NCBI GenBank assembly: GCA_031310005.1
Contig: CM062382.1
Span: 2,480,001-2,544,000, forward strand
Source: Dactylellina haptotyla
Lineage: Eukaryota; Ascomycota; Orbiliomycetes; Orbiliales; Orbiliaceae
Reading direction: 5' to 3'
Length of the DNA stretch: 64,000 nucleotides
Shown: one piece after another, positions 44,160 through 55,528 of the stretch
Layout: the number at the start of each line of letters is the position of its first letter
Numbering within the stretch: the first letter of the stretch is position 1
Program-made: the position numbers and the translations under genes
Notes under the pieces: generated by a model
What the model saw: only the letters and a program-made list of their open reading frames with translations
The model's database searches: none
Told to the model about the DNA's origin: nothing

Positions 44160-46607
44160 TTACCACCTCGCATCACCCACGCAGATTCTAATATCCCCGC
44201 TAACACTGCCACTGTCCACGATCCCCTCACTCTCCGACCCGTGCACAGCCTCCACGACTTTACCAACGGCGCCGTTCCTCTCCTTTCGGATAATTTGAAC
44301 GTTGTCACCGCCGATATCAATATCGCCGGTCAAGGTCGTCGCCTTGATCTTACCTTCGAACGCGGCGGGGTAGTGCATGAAGACCTCGCCGGAGACGGTG
44401 GTATGCGATGCTTTGAAGAACGCAAGGCTCGCGAGACCAAGATCTTGCGGGTCGACGTAGAGGGGTTCGATGTCTGTTGCGGATTCTGAGACATCGGCTT
44501 TACCGGCTTTGAGGTCGTGGTGGTTAGATTTGTGGTCGTCGCAGTGTTTCTGAATTAGCTGCCAGAGTTTCTGCTTCTTGTCTTCGATCCATTTGAAGAC
44601 GTGCTGGACGGCGCGGTGGCGGAGGAGGGATCTGGGCTCCGTCATGACTTTGGAGTCCGTGGCTTCCAAAAAGCTCATCTTGGTCCTGCCGCTCTTGGTG
44701 TCGGTGTGCACAGTGATTCTGTGGTCGATGTCACGGCCGGATGCCGCAGGAGAGATAGGGAGGATGTCGGCTTCGATGTCGCCACTGACAGTCTGGACGG
44801 AGAGGAAGGAGCCCAGGAGGTACTGGCCGATAACGTCACCGCTGACGGTCTTGACCACCGTAGCATAGTTTGCGAGATCTTTTCGGAATGGGTGAAGAGT
44901 GCCGTCGTTGGAAACCGAGTGGATTGCGATATCGCCGGAAATAGTGGTGATGCTGAGCTCGGTGGTAGGTCCCATCTTGGGCAGCGATGTTATCGACATG
45001 AGGCCGATATCGATGTTTCCTCTGTTATTCGGGTTAGCAGCTATATATATAAAATAGACGGAATGCTTGAACGTACGATTTAGTATCGAAAGAGCCTGAG
45101 TCGGCCAAACCCCACACTCCACGAATGTTACCAGTCGTGGTGCTGATTAGCAAATTCTTAGCTTGCAAGCCAAAGTTTGCGGTCTTCTTCTCGTCATCTT
45201 GAATCTTCGCCGGCTGTCTGGCTTTAGACCAGATGTTGCCAGTGACAGAGTTCAACACAGCCTTTTCGAGGACTTTGAGTGACAGTGATGGTCGTAATAA
45301 TACAGAGAGCTGCTCGGTGTCGATAAGGAATTTCGAAATTTCCATAGTGGATGCTAGTTTGGGGAATTTGATAGTAACTCTAAAGAAGACGCAGACTTCC
45401 TTGCCATCGGTTGGGTTTTTGGTATATCCATTCGTCTAATGCACCTGTTAGCATGTATTGCTGTTGAAAGAGTTCTCGAGTTAACTTACGTAAATACCAA
45501 CGCCATCCTCGGTCAGTCTGATATCAATATCGTGGAGAATAGTCTCATCGCTGACTTGATATTCGACTTTGACAGCAACTTCGTCATTTTCAATCTTATC
45601 ACCCTCCGCCGCATGTTCTATGTTTACATATCCGTCCACGTTGATTCTTCCACCGAGGTCGTTCTTTTGCTTTTCATAAACTACGAGTTGCTGAAGAGAA
45701 AACGACGATAGCGAGTTATTAAGCGGTACTGAGAAAGATTCTTCGTATGTTCCGGGTAGCAGCTCTGAGCAGTGAGCAACATCATAATACGCCTGTATAT
45801 CAAATCACATTAGCACATCCGCAGCTCGCATACTTTCTTGATACCGAAAACACTCACCATAGACTCCTTAAACCGATTAGCGGCATGCTTCCAAACCAAA
45901 CCGCCAAACAATCCCCACGTGAGCACGAGGAAGAATATCGACAGACAGCAAAACTTGAACTTGCGCGCCTTCTTCTGTCCGGACCTGCAGCCCCTCGAGC
46001 ACTTCAATTTCCGCCTCCACTCGCACCGCTGTTGTCGGTCTCGGAACGCCGTCCCGTTCGCAACACAACTTATGCACTGCGGATGGCGACACAGACACTC
46101 GTTCACGATTAGCGGCCGGGTATCCGCCTCCGCCGCACCTTCGTCGTTCCTCTCGCCTTCCTCGTACGATACTCTGCGTGAGGTATACGACGGCGGCAGC
46201 GTACTCCGCTCCGACCCGAAGCTGACTCTGGAATAGACCGTCTGCGAATCCGAGTCCTGCGACGGCCGCGGGTTCTGCGCTTCAACGTCGACGTCTGTCT
46301 GGGTGGTGGTATTGGTATTAGGTTGCGGTTCCGGCATGGCAGTTTTAACCGGTTCGTCGTTAGCGAGGCGGAGGACGGGAAGCTGCTGGTGCGGTCGGCC
46401 GTTGAAGTAGCCGTCGGTGACGGTCATGTCGGCCGTTGTTTCGGTTGTGGTAGTGATGTAAGGGTTTGAGATGACGGGTAGACGGGGGCCGCGGCTGCCA
46501 AAGTAACCGTCTGCGACGGTGAGGTCGTCCATTGTGGTTGGGGCGTCGGTGATGTACGGGTTCGAGGAGAGATATTCCTCCATCGAGGGGTGGTCTCGGC
46601 CCTCCAT
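44160..46607 (-). CDS. Single-pass surface protein with DUF4097-like beta-repeat region
   Basis: Four exons, 46607-45858, 45792-45490, 45435-45077 and 45021-44160, join in phase to 757 residues; introns are only 54-65 bases. Residues 15-46 and 47-79 are a tandem duplication, each starting SNPYIT and continuing to DLTVADGYF or DMTVTDGYF. A disordered stretch and a Cys-rich basic block (NECLCRHPQCISC, RGCRSGQKK) follow. One membrane helix lies at about 217-238 (FCCLSIFFLVLTWGLFGGLVW). The remaining 500 residues contain many short beta-strand units of the type TISGDI, TVSGDV, TTTGNI and TLTGDIDIGG. These resemble the DUF4097/adhesin beta-helix and are likely outside the cytosol. With no N-terminal signal peptide it would be a type II membrane protein. 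It may be a cell-surface adhesin or wall-contacting protein; function is inferred from fold only. Confidence 0.88.
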
Positions 46608-46642
46608 GTCTCTCTCGCTCGCTCAATCTACTACGGGTGTTA

Positions 46643-46660
46643 TATGGTATGGTATGGTAT
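46643..46660. repeat. TATGG microsatellite
   Basis: About 3.5 units of TATGG on the plus strand (CCATA on the coding strand), about 36 bases before the start codon of the surface-protein gene. It matches the unit found before ARPC5. Confidence 0.8.
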
Positions 46661-47255
46661 AGAAAACGAAATGAAATGGAATATAAAAATACTCGTATAA
46701 TAATAATACAAAATAAATCGTCAACGATAGTTCATATAAATGACTGTGAAGACGGGTTAGGAGATCCTGTGGAAGTAAACTCGGAACACAAACGGAAAAC
46801 AAGCTTGCCTAAGGACAGAAGAGGTGAACCAAAGTGGCACGGGGAGGGGAGCACCAGGCGTTTTAACGTTATTAGACCCGGGCTCGAGCTGGCAAAAGGC
46901 GCAAATGGTCCGATTGAGGGACAAACGACCTTCTGCACTCGGAAAGTACGTAATCAGTGTGGTGGGCTCCTCAATCTGTTACCCGCTTTTTTCTGCGAAC
47001 CAGCCTGACGCCGCTGCACTGGCACCGGCTGCAAAGGAGAGGGCAAGCCACCAGGGAAGAGGGGAACAGACAGCGAGGTACGGCGCTATTAGCCGTGGTA
47101 GAAGATATCGAAGCAGCAAGCGAGCAGAGTGTAGCTATTCTGGGGTGATCGAGAAATGAAGCAAGGAGGATGTGTATTCGTGGCTTCTTGCTCTCTGATA
47201 TCCGCTTCCTGTCTTGGATCTGCTGTGTTATTCCTTTTCTTCTGTCGCAGCAATA

Positions 47256-47286
47256 TCACCACCACCACCACCACTACCACCACCAT
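47256..47286. repeat. ACC/CAC microsatellite
   Basis: About ten CAC/ACC triplets with one interruption, in non-coding DNA. Confidence 0.8.
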
Positions 47287-48554
47287 TGGCCTGCAGATAT
47301 CCTCCTTAGCCCATCACAGGCCCAACCAAAATGGCGACCAGATGACTCTTTGCCCGGCTAGCCCGCAAGCCCGTTTTTCTTCGTCTTGGCCGGCCAAAAG
47401 AGAGGGTGTGTTACGACGCGTAAGCTGGCACAGGGATGTGGGTGTGGACGGTGTGCTCGCTGGTCGAAGGACCAAGTCTAAGCCTCCTCCTTCGGGAAGG
47501 AAATGAAGCGATTCAGGGCCAAGGCTTCTGCGCTGGAACCCAATCCCAATTGCAAGAAAAAGGATCCCGTTTAAACTTTCCAGGCGGATCGGGCGAATCG
47601 GACCACGGCAAGCTCGCATTCTTCCTGCGATATCTGTGGTAGAATCCAATGTTGATGGGTAGAGATTCGCATCGATGACCGCTGGGATTGATGAGATATC
47701 TCGTTGATGACGGCATTCCTGGACCTATCCACAGGCCTAAACCTTGAATTGCCAATATCAACCTTTATCTCTCACTGGAATATTGACGAGAGAACCGTAC
47801 GAGTGAAAGATAGCTATTGGGTCTCGGTTCCATACCTACAGGGCATGGACCGATATCATATCGCAGGATGCTGACACGGCCAGTTCCCACCCCACGACGA
47901 CGACGACGACTGTCCATCTCGTCGCGAACATGACCCCAAGCTAAAGGCTCAATTCACTTTTTAAATTCTACCGAGCGAGATTAGGCGATCCCGCTGCGAC
48001 GAAACGGAAAAAGCTTACGAAAGACACCCACCGTGGTATTTGTAAAATATGTAGACCTGGAACGATCTCCCAATCTCTAGTCCGCATCGATCGATAACAC
48101 CCCGCTGATAATTCACGCTCTTTTTTTCACAAATGCACACTTTTTCACATTTTTTTACTCAAAATGCATGTCTACACAATAGGATAAGCTTAATCGACGG
48201 GGGACACGCGGCTTTCGCAAATATCATGCTTCTTATCCTACCGTTGCGAGCTCTACGCCTAACGGTTCAGCGCTAGAATAGAAGATCGTAGGGAAAAGTA
48301 AAAAAAAAAAAGTTTTGCATATTCCTACTAGTTGTATCTTGCCATAGTTTCAGCTTGGGGCTTTTCTGCAGGCCCCAAGATAGCTAAATTGGGTGATCTT
48401 TTGGTTTCGTATTCCGAAATACTTTGTCCTGCTGCATTTTTCCGTTCATTGTTCCTATACGCGTATATACGGGGCGCCCAGTCGGACCCCGCGGGAGTCC
48501 CGCAGGCCGAGGCTTGGGCATAAGCATACCATGCAATTGAGCTCTTGACGCACT

Positions 48555-48600
48555 TTGAGATCTCAACAAACAGCTGAGATTTACCTACCAGCAAATCTCA
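48555..48600. repeat. Palindrome and stem-loop pair
   Basis: A perfect 12-base palindrome TTGAGATCTCAA at 48555-48566 is followed by an 8-base inverted repeat, TGAGATTT at 48575-48582 and AAATCTCA at 48593-48600, with a 10-base loop. No known RNA or element was recognised. Confidence 0.6.
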
Positions 48601-49191
48601 ATTCGTATGTTCAAATCTTATAAGAATCTCTAAGCCGCACGATTGGGCTATATCTATTTATATAGGGAAATAAGCTTAAATCGATCTCATCAAGAGATCT
48701 TCTAGTTTTTCTCATCTCATCAATAATGTGTAGATATTCATGCTTGATATCCATTCATTACAAAAAAAAAAAGGCATTTCACAACAGAGCCTCATGTGGA
48801 TAAAAAAATATGCAGCAGACAACCGGGAATATGTATAAGGAATAAGGAAAAAAGAGTACACGGAGTGATGATGTGAAAAAGAAGATAGTTTCCCCATTTT
48901 TGAACACCGTTAATCAATATAAAGGAAAACGAAGAGGGCGTCGGGCGTTAAATCTGAGGGGGTTCGTGAGAGAGAGGGGGAGACGTATAGACAAGAGAGG
49001 TTGGCGGGACCCGATTTATTAAAAAGAAAATCTCGGTGTTCATGGCTTTTTTCTTTTTCGGCCCAATCTATATATTAGGATGATAAGAGGATGTTATGTC
49101 TGTCAGAGGATATTGTGATGTGAGAGAGGAAAAAAGAGAGAGAGAGAAAACCCCAGGGAAACGAATATTATATTTGATACAAAACAGCAGT

Positions 49192-50211
49192 CTAATATTC
49201 GCTCTGGACTGGGAACTCGAAGACGACGGTCTTTCCGGTCAACTTCTTGTAGACCTCGGCGAAACCTTCGATCTTCCAGTCCAAACCGCCAGTGTCCTTA
49301 GGATCTAACAGGACCTTCATGACCTTAGCTCCATCCTCCTTGGTGCGGATACGACGGCCAACAATCTCGGTGGGGTAGACGAGGTCCTCGAGGATCTTCT
49401 CGTGGACGGAGCTGAGTGTTCTCGATCTTGGGCGCTTCTGGGTGACACGGCTGCGACGACCTGGCTTGGGGAGGATACGGCGCTGGGCGATGAAGACGAC
49501 GTGGCGGTCGGAAAACTTCTTTTCGAGCTCGCGGGTGAGTCTAAAAGAGGTTCGGTTTAGAAATTTTCAATTCTTCCTTTTAGAATTTTTTTTACTGGGT
49601 CGTAGATATCGGGCCTACCTCTGCTGGATCTTGTGGAAGTTGCTTAATAGAGGAACTGGGACGAAGATGACGATGGCCTTCTTTCCGTGTCCGATTTCGA
49701 GCTATACAGTCGCAAAAGATATCCACAATCAGCCTCCGTCATTCCATAGTAACACAACATCTCTTCTTGATTTCCCCTTCGATAACCCAATCCATCAAAT
49801 CATGATTTTCCCATTTCAAATATATAAAAAAATTTCCACAAGCTATCTCTTTTCCTTCGAAGATGATGATGTCGGATGTCGGGCATCGTATTGGTAACTA
49901 ACCTCCTTAGCGGACTGGATCTGCAGCGGCCTCAAGGCGGCCTTGAGCTCTGTGGAGTTGGTCTCGAGGTCGAGCAAGGCCTGGGCGACCTGGAGCTCGA
50001 TTTCGGATGGGTTCTGGTGGCTGGAGGAAGAGGGCTATATGCATTCGAGCGGTCGAGGGTTAGCCAATTGTGCCATCGCAACCATGATAATGTATATTAT
50101 ATATATATATATCTCCATATCGACATGGTGATACAGATATAAATCGAAAAAGGTCGGCGCGACGGGGAGAGGGGTAGGACTAACGTAGATCTTGGTGTTT
50201 GCGGACGCCAT
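49192..50211 (-). CDS. RPS7: 40S ribosomal protein S7 (eS7)
   Basis: Four exons, 50211-50185, 50034-49903, 49701-49619 and 49540-49192, join in phase to 196 residues, the usual length for eS7. Matching family segments include [66 protein letters not shown] and the C terminus [11 protein letters not shown]. The protein is a component of the small ribosomal subunit and is needed for pre-rRNA processing. The first coding exon is just nine codons, followed by an intron of 150 bases; a 5' intron like this is common in fungal ribosomal protein genes. The upstream region, shared with a divergent gene, carries two CACGTGA elements. Confidence 0.97.
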
Positions 50212-50719
50212 GTTGAACGATCTGTAGCTACGTAGCTAGTATCGACGAATGTAACGGGGGGGTAAGACGAGGAGGAGAGATTGGAGATTTGGAGATGTCG
50301 ACGGGTCGTTAAAGATCGTTGAAGTCGGGGCCGGTTTGGACGGAGCGTGAGGTTGCCAGCCAAAATTCGTCCGTTTGGGGTTCCAACACACACAACACAG
50401 TCACCTGACGATTAGGTCTTCTGCCCTTCGCCGACTGCACGTGACAACACATTACTTTACAAAATCACGTGGGTGCCAAGAGGCCAAGAAGGGCAACCGG
50501 GCAGGGATGATGGCCGTGCAGATGTGTTGCGATGGACCTACGTCACACAACATTCCAACACATTCTGCGACAGTCGATCCGGCCTGCTTCGAGCTCTGAA
50601 CACCATCGCCACTTTGCTCCAAACCTGCTTCTTTTATCCTTCCTCCCCGCCACTCTGAAGTCATATACATATATTAATCTATCTCTGCGGACTCCCTTTG
50701 GCATCTTCTCTTGCACAGC
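50212..50719. promoter_or_regulatory. Divergent promoter between RPS7 and the Pro/Ala/Thr-rich gene
   Basis: 508 bases between start codons. Two CACGTGA motifs lie in opposite orientation at 50438-50444 and 50465-50471. CACGTG is the recognition core of Cbf1-type bHLH factors, which help control ribosomal protein genes in some ascomycetes. A similar site lies before RPS3. Confidence 0.65.
50438..50471. promoter_or_regulatory. Pair of CACGTGA elements upstream of RPS7
   Basis: CACGTGA at 50438-50444 and its reverse complement TCACGTG at 50465-50471, about 230-260 bases before the RPS7 ATG. Cbf1-type binding is inference from the motif. Confidence 0.55.
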
Positions 50720-51520
50720 ATGTTCGACGAAACCTCTACAACCGCTGCAAAAGCTTCAGGCGTAACGCCTACCACCGCTCTCCCAGACACCAGCTCTGAC
50801 GACCAGACTGCCTCTGCTAAGAAATCCAATCTCCCAGCCTCCAACCCAGACCCTCTCCCCGAGTCTCCAGCCTACGTAGCGTCGGACTCGGTATACCCTC
50901 CACCTGCGGAACCGGGTGCTCGTCCAGCAGCCCCCACTGCGACAATAAACAATCTCACCGAGATGCCTCCACCAGCAGGCACCCTCGCATCGCTCGACGA
51001 TGACACCGTTCCCACTGCCACCACTTCCACAACCGTAAACCTCACAGACCCCCCGGCACCTCAACCTGGGGCCGTTCCAACCCCAACTTCCTCATCCACA
51101 TCACAGCCTAGAAAGGAAAACCCATCAGCTCCCCGCCCCGGTGCTGCCCCATCAGTTCCAGCGGAAACCGTTGCGGCTGCGGCAGTAACCACATCCATGC
51201 CCGCGCCATCGTTCACAATGCCTCCTCAGCAGGCTATGAGCCAGCCCTACGGTGGCCAGCCGGAGCTCACCCAACGCATGCCGTATATCCACCCTCCCAC
51301 AAAGTCAACCATGTACGACGCTCCCTACAGTACAGGTAACTACCCGAGTGCCATCAGACGCGGGAGTGAAGTAGCGCCGATGCCCGGCGGTTATCGACAA
51401 CGGGATAACCTGGACTCCAGAATCTCAGGCGAGGAACCTCCCAGAGAAGAGGGTATTCTGGGCAAAGTCTCCAAGGCGGTTGACCAGTTTAACGAGTGGA
51501 TGGTTGGTGCGGACAAGTAA
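50720..51520 (+). CDS. Unrecognised Pro/Ala/Thr-rich 266-residue protein
   Basis: A single exon of 266 residues from ATG 50720 (MFDETSTTAAKAS). The frame extends upstream only to a TTG. Most of the protein is disordered, rich in Pro, Ala, Thr and Ser, with repeated PRPGAAPS/PQPGAVPT/PAEPGARPA-like segments. A more conserved-looking C-terminal segment, GGYRQRDNLDSRISGEEPP and then GILGKVSKAVDQFNEWMVGADK, could form an amphipathic helix. There is no signal peptide or membrane helix. It is divergent from RPS7 and ends 288 bases before the KRI1 stop. I do not recognise the family. A link to ribosome metabolism is suggested only by position. Confidence 0.75.
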   Translation: MFDETSTTAAKASGVTPTTALPDTSSDDQTASAKKSNLPASNPDPLPESPAYVASDSVYPPPAEPGARPAAPTATINNLTEMPPPAGTLASLDDDTVPTATTSTTVNLTDPPAPQPGAVPTPTSSSTSQPRKENPSAPRPGAAPSVPAETVAAAAVTTSMPAPSFTMPPQQAMSQPYGGQPELTQRMPYIHPPTKSTMYDAPYSTGNYPSAIRRGSEVAPMPGGYRQRDNLDSRISGEEPPREEGILGKVSKAVDQFNEWMVGADK

Positions 51521-51808
51521 ACAGGAGTTATGATATCATTTGTTTTTGTAAATCGGTGTTTGTTTTTTCTTTGGCAAGGAAACATTGAATTGGATGCGGA
51601 TTGGGATCATTGGATTGGGTTTTATGGCTGGGCGGACGGACGGAATCAAATTGCATACTGAAAATTTCCCTCGAAATCATGTAAGATAGCGAAAATGCAC
51701 TATAGCTAAGATACCAAGAAACGTTAAGATATTGATGCTGGAAAACATATGCATCACCTTGTGAATGAGATTATAAATATATGGTACAATATGCTTTTGC
51801 TGAAACGT

Positions 51809-53923
51809 CTATTCTTCGGCCTCTACGGTTTCACCTTCTGCAGCCTCCGCCTTGCCCTTGGTCTTCCGTCTTCGCTTCTTCTTCTTATCAGCTGCAGCCG
51901 CACCTTCTTCCGCAGGTTTATCGCGCTTCTCTTTCTTCTCCTTCTTGTGTTTCTTCGACTTGTCTTTCAACGAACCTCCACCGTTTAGCTCATCCCATCT
52001 TACCTCTGACTTGCCGAATACCTCCTTACGCCACTCTCGTACCTTGAATCCCTTGTTCTTAGCGTATCTCCTTCTATCTTTCAATTTCTTCGAGTCGTCT
52101 CGATAAGATGCCAGCTTCTTCAATCCGGCATAGGTATTCAGCTGCTTATCACCAGCGAAAAGGATATCGGTGGGTGTAAGTTGGAAGGACTCTGGTGTGA
52201 CTTCGCGGTAACGGAAAGTAGCGGCCGCACCCTTCGACGAGCCCGGCAGAGATAGCGGCAGTTTGTCGTCGACATAGGATTCGATCTGAGCTCGAAGAAT
52301 TCTTTCTGCCCGCTTATCCTTCTTTCCACCCTTCTTCGGTCTTTCTTGAGCCGCCGATGAGGATTCTGCTTCTACGGGCTCCTCAAGCAAGACGCCTCCT
52401 TCTTCTGCATCCTCGGCATCAGATACAGATTCATCTTCCTTGAAATCCGGTACGAGATCTTTGATGTCAATATCGTCGTCCCAAGTCGGTTTCTTCGATT
52501 TCTTAGCCTTCTTGCTCTTCGATTCGTCTTCATCTTTATCCAGGTCTTCCTCCTCCTCATAGTACGTGTCGCCATAAATCTCGCCCATCTTCTCCTCCCA
52601 ACCCTCATCGCCTTCCCAAGCATCATCGAGGAACTTCTTCCACCTGCCGCCAGTGGCTTCAGATCCAGCTTCGAGACTAAGACCACCGGCTTCTTGAACC
52701 ATCTTGATCTTCTTCTCCAGCTCTTCAACTCTAAGCTTCCGGAGCCGACTCTTCTCTGTCGCTCTCGTATCTTCCTCCCTCTGCTTTCGATCCTTCTTCT
52801 CATCCCGAGCCTTCTTCCTGCGGCTCTTCTCCTCTCTTCTTAACGACTTTTGCTTGGCGATATCTCTGGCGTGCGTCATGATCTTAGACCGATCATCTAT
52901 CGTAGGATCTTCGAAGCGCATGTTGTACATCTGCTCAAACTCCTCGGCCGCATCCTCTTCCTCAGAATCGTCGGACTCGAACGGGACGTTCGCATCAGCA
53001 CCCTTCGGCATCCACGCCTTTGTCGAGAAGAACGCATCGAGGAACCCTTCCGGATCCTCGTCGGGATTCCCAGGCAGCGCAGCCGCAGGCGCCCCTTCTT
53101 GCTCTGTAGCTTCCACTGGCTTGTTCTTCCTTATTAAAAAGTCTGCTTCTTCGTCATCAGACCCGTCGACGGCGGCGTGCATTTCGCCCACTACCGTTTT
53201 CTTGAGATATTCCTGTTCCTCCACGTAGGTCCTCGGCGGGGCGTCCGCATCCTCGTCGTCCGCGCCGGTATACCCCTCCATGATGTTTTTCTGATGGTAC
53301 TCTTTTAACGTCATGGTCTTTTCCTTTTGTGTTTTATCACCCCCGCCGGTGGTGGTATTTGTGGATTCATCGAAAAAGTTGGATTTGGCATCGTACACCC
53401 GCGGGTCTTTGGAGCGGATAGCGGTAATGGTAGCTTTGATCTGGGCGTCGATGTCGTTGGTTACCAACTCGCCGATTTCATCTTCGTCTGAGGAGGACGA
53501 GGAGTCGTCGGAGGAAGCTAGGGAATCGGCGTCGTCGTCGTCTGAGCCGTCGGTCTTGCGGCGCTTGGAGGAGGCGGATTTGCCGTACTTCTCTTCCACT
53601 GTGTTTGTTTAACAATTGATCAGTACACACGGATTAGCTACAACTTGGAGTGATACGGTAGGTGACATACATCGGTGCAATTCCTCCCGCTTCTTGTTAT
53701 GTTCGAACCGCTTTGCATACTCTTCATTGATCTTGAACGAGGGCTCCTCAGAGTCGTCGGTTGCCTTTCGTTTCTTCGATGCGGCCCTGGTAGCTTCATT
53801 TGCGGGTTCGGCGTCACTGTCCGAGTCGAAATCTAGGACGTTTTTCTTGAAGGCTATGTCTTTGGAGGGTGTATCGCCACCAGCCTCGCGGGCCTTGGCA
53901 GCAGCGGACTTCTTGCGCGGCAT
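51809..53923 (-). CDS. KRI1: Ribosome biogenesis protein Kri1
   Basis: Two exons, 53923-53671 and 53598-51809, with a 72-base intron, encode 680 residues from ATG 53923 (MPRKKSAAAKAREAGG). Family features include KINEEYAKRFEHNKKREEL across the first exon, DPRVYDAKSNFF, MTLKEYHQKNIMEGY and the C-terminal Kri1 domain (FRYREVTPESFQLTPTDILFAGDKQLN, here cited in shortened form as FRYREVTPESFQLTP then ILFAGDKQLN). Long acidic Ser/Asp/Glu blocks and a Lys-rich tail fit a nucleolar protein. Kri1 works with Krr1 in 40S maturation and early pre-rRNA processing. The gene shares a 397-base divergent promoter with RPS3, a plausible co-regulation of an assembly factor with a small-subunit protein. Confidence 0.95.
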
Positions 53924-54320
53924 TGCGGTGGTTGATATCGTGATTGGGAGAGGATTGAGGTTGTTGAAGCACCCGCGACAAAGATCGCCAGAAAATCGAA
54001 GCAGCGAAAATTTCAGCGCCACGCCAAGCCCAAATTTTAAGCCGCAATAAACCACGTGATTGCAATCGTGTTTGTCAGCGCCTCGCTTAGATGTTGGCTG
54101 TGGCTGGTGTGGCTGGTGCGCGATTAGGGCTTTGGTGCTGCCAAACCCTCAACCGACCCAACTTGGCTGGAATTTTGTGCTCTTCCCATTTCTCAGGTGT
54201 TGCTGCAGCTCCGACGACAGACGACGACGACCAGACCGATCTCTAATATCTCGAACTTCCCATCCCTTCACCAAGCCCCGTACCCGCCGACACTCCCGAG
54301 TATCAATCCAATCATCCAAA
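53924..54320. promoter_or_regulatory. Divergent promoter between KRI1 and RPS3
   Basis: 397 bases between start codons. A CACGTGA element lies at 54054-54060. A TTAGGGCTTT stretch at 54124-54133 and an AAACCCTCAA stretch near 54143 resemble Tbf1/Homol-D-like ribosomal protein gene elements. These are motif matches by eye, not tested sites. Confidence 0.6.
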
Positions 54321-55528
54321 ATGGCTACCACTTCCACGTTAGTTCCCACCCGATACACCCCTTCGACAATGAGAATGGACGTCTTTTCGAGCATTTATAT
54401 TATTATATTCATGATATAATTATCCATATATGTCTACGTCTATATACTTATATAAATGTTGATTGGGATGACGGATATATAAGACGGATGAACGAGAATG
54501 CTGACGAGATGTTCTTCTTGTGATACAGTATCTCCAAGAGAAGAAAGGCCGTCGCCGACGGTGTCTTCTACGCCGAATTGAACGAGTTCTTCACCAGAGA
54601 ATTGGCTGAGGAAGGTTACTCCGGCGTCGAAGTCCGAGTTACCCCAACCGTCACTGATATCAGTATGTCCACCGATCCGACTGTTTTTCGCGAATCCCCA
54701 GAGCTCTATTTCCGACAGAGCGTGCCAAATACGATCTTCGATAGATAATATGTAAATGAGATGGGAAAATGCTGATTGAAGAATCACCATAGTCATCCGT
54801 GCCACCCACACCCAGGAGGTTCTCGGAGAGCAGGGACGCAGAATCCGTGAGCTCACCTCGCTCATCCAGAAGCGTTTCAAGTTCCCAGAAAACTCCGTCT
54901 CCCTATATGCCGCCAAGGTTCAGAACAGAGGTCTCTGCGCCGTCGCCCAGTGCGAGTCCCTCCGATACAAGTTGTTGAACGGTTTAGCCGTCCGAAGAGC
55001 CTGCTATGGTGTCCTCAGATTCATCATGGAATCTGGTGCCAAGGGTTGCGAAGTCGTCGTCTCCGGAAAGTTGAGAGCTGCCCGTGCCAAGTCGATGAAG
55101 TTCACTGTAAGCCCCTCTTATACACCACATATACGCACAAGTTATATATACCACTTTTTGAAAAATTGCTAACGAATCTTTTATAGGACGGATTCATGAT
55201 CCACTCCGGTCAGCCAGTCCGCGACTTCATTGACTCTGCCACCCGCCACGTCCTCCTCAGACAGGGTGTCCTCGGTATCAAGGTCAAGATCATGCGCGGA
55301 TCCGACCCAGATGGCAAGGCCGGACCAAACAAGTCCCTCCCAGATACCGTCACCATCATCGAGCCAAAGGAAGAAGCCCCAGTCCTCGCCCCAACCTCGC
55401 AAGACTACACCGCCAAGCCAGTTGCCAACATCCCAGCCCCAGCCCAGGACGAACAGGCTGCTCCAGCTGAAGGCTTCGAGCAGCCGCCAGCGGCCGCTCC
55501 TCCTGCCACAACTGAGGGCGGCTGGTAG
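54321..55528 (+). CDS. RPS3: 40S ribosomal protein S3 (uS3)
   Basis: Four exons, 54321-54337, 54529-54662, 54793-55106 and 55187-55528, join in phase to 268 residues. The KH domain region ([20 protein letters not shown], then [20 protein letters not shown]) and the C-terminal uS3 fold ([32 protein letters not shown]) are intact. uS3 lines the mRNA entry channel of the small subunit. The Pro/Ala/Gln-rich tail from about residue 215, ending EGGW, is typical of fungal uS3. The first exon has only 17 bases, ending inside codon six. The stop is the TAG at 55526-55528, followed by a C/T-rich 3' UTR. Confidence 0.97.

Larger units (their letters stand above)
46608..49191. other. Intergenic region with small structured stretch
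   Basis: About 2.6 kb upstream of the surface-protein gene and downstream of RPS7. It contains a TATGG repeat (46643-46660), an ACC microsatellite (about 47256-47286) and a cluster of palindromes at 48490-48720. An ATG-started plus frame at 47156 has a hydrophobic start but runs through the ACC repeat and is not convincing. Confidence 0.5.

Noticed and set aside
49702-49902. Possible box C/D snoRNA in an RPS7 intron, and similarly in the RPS3 introns
   Set aside because: The CTGA that looked like a D box is part of the CTGAT/CTGAC branch site just before the acceptor, and no good C box or terminal stem is present.
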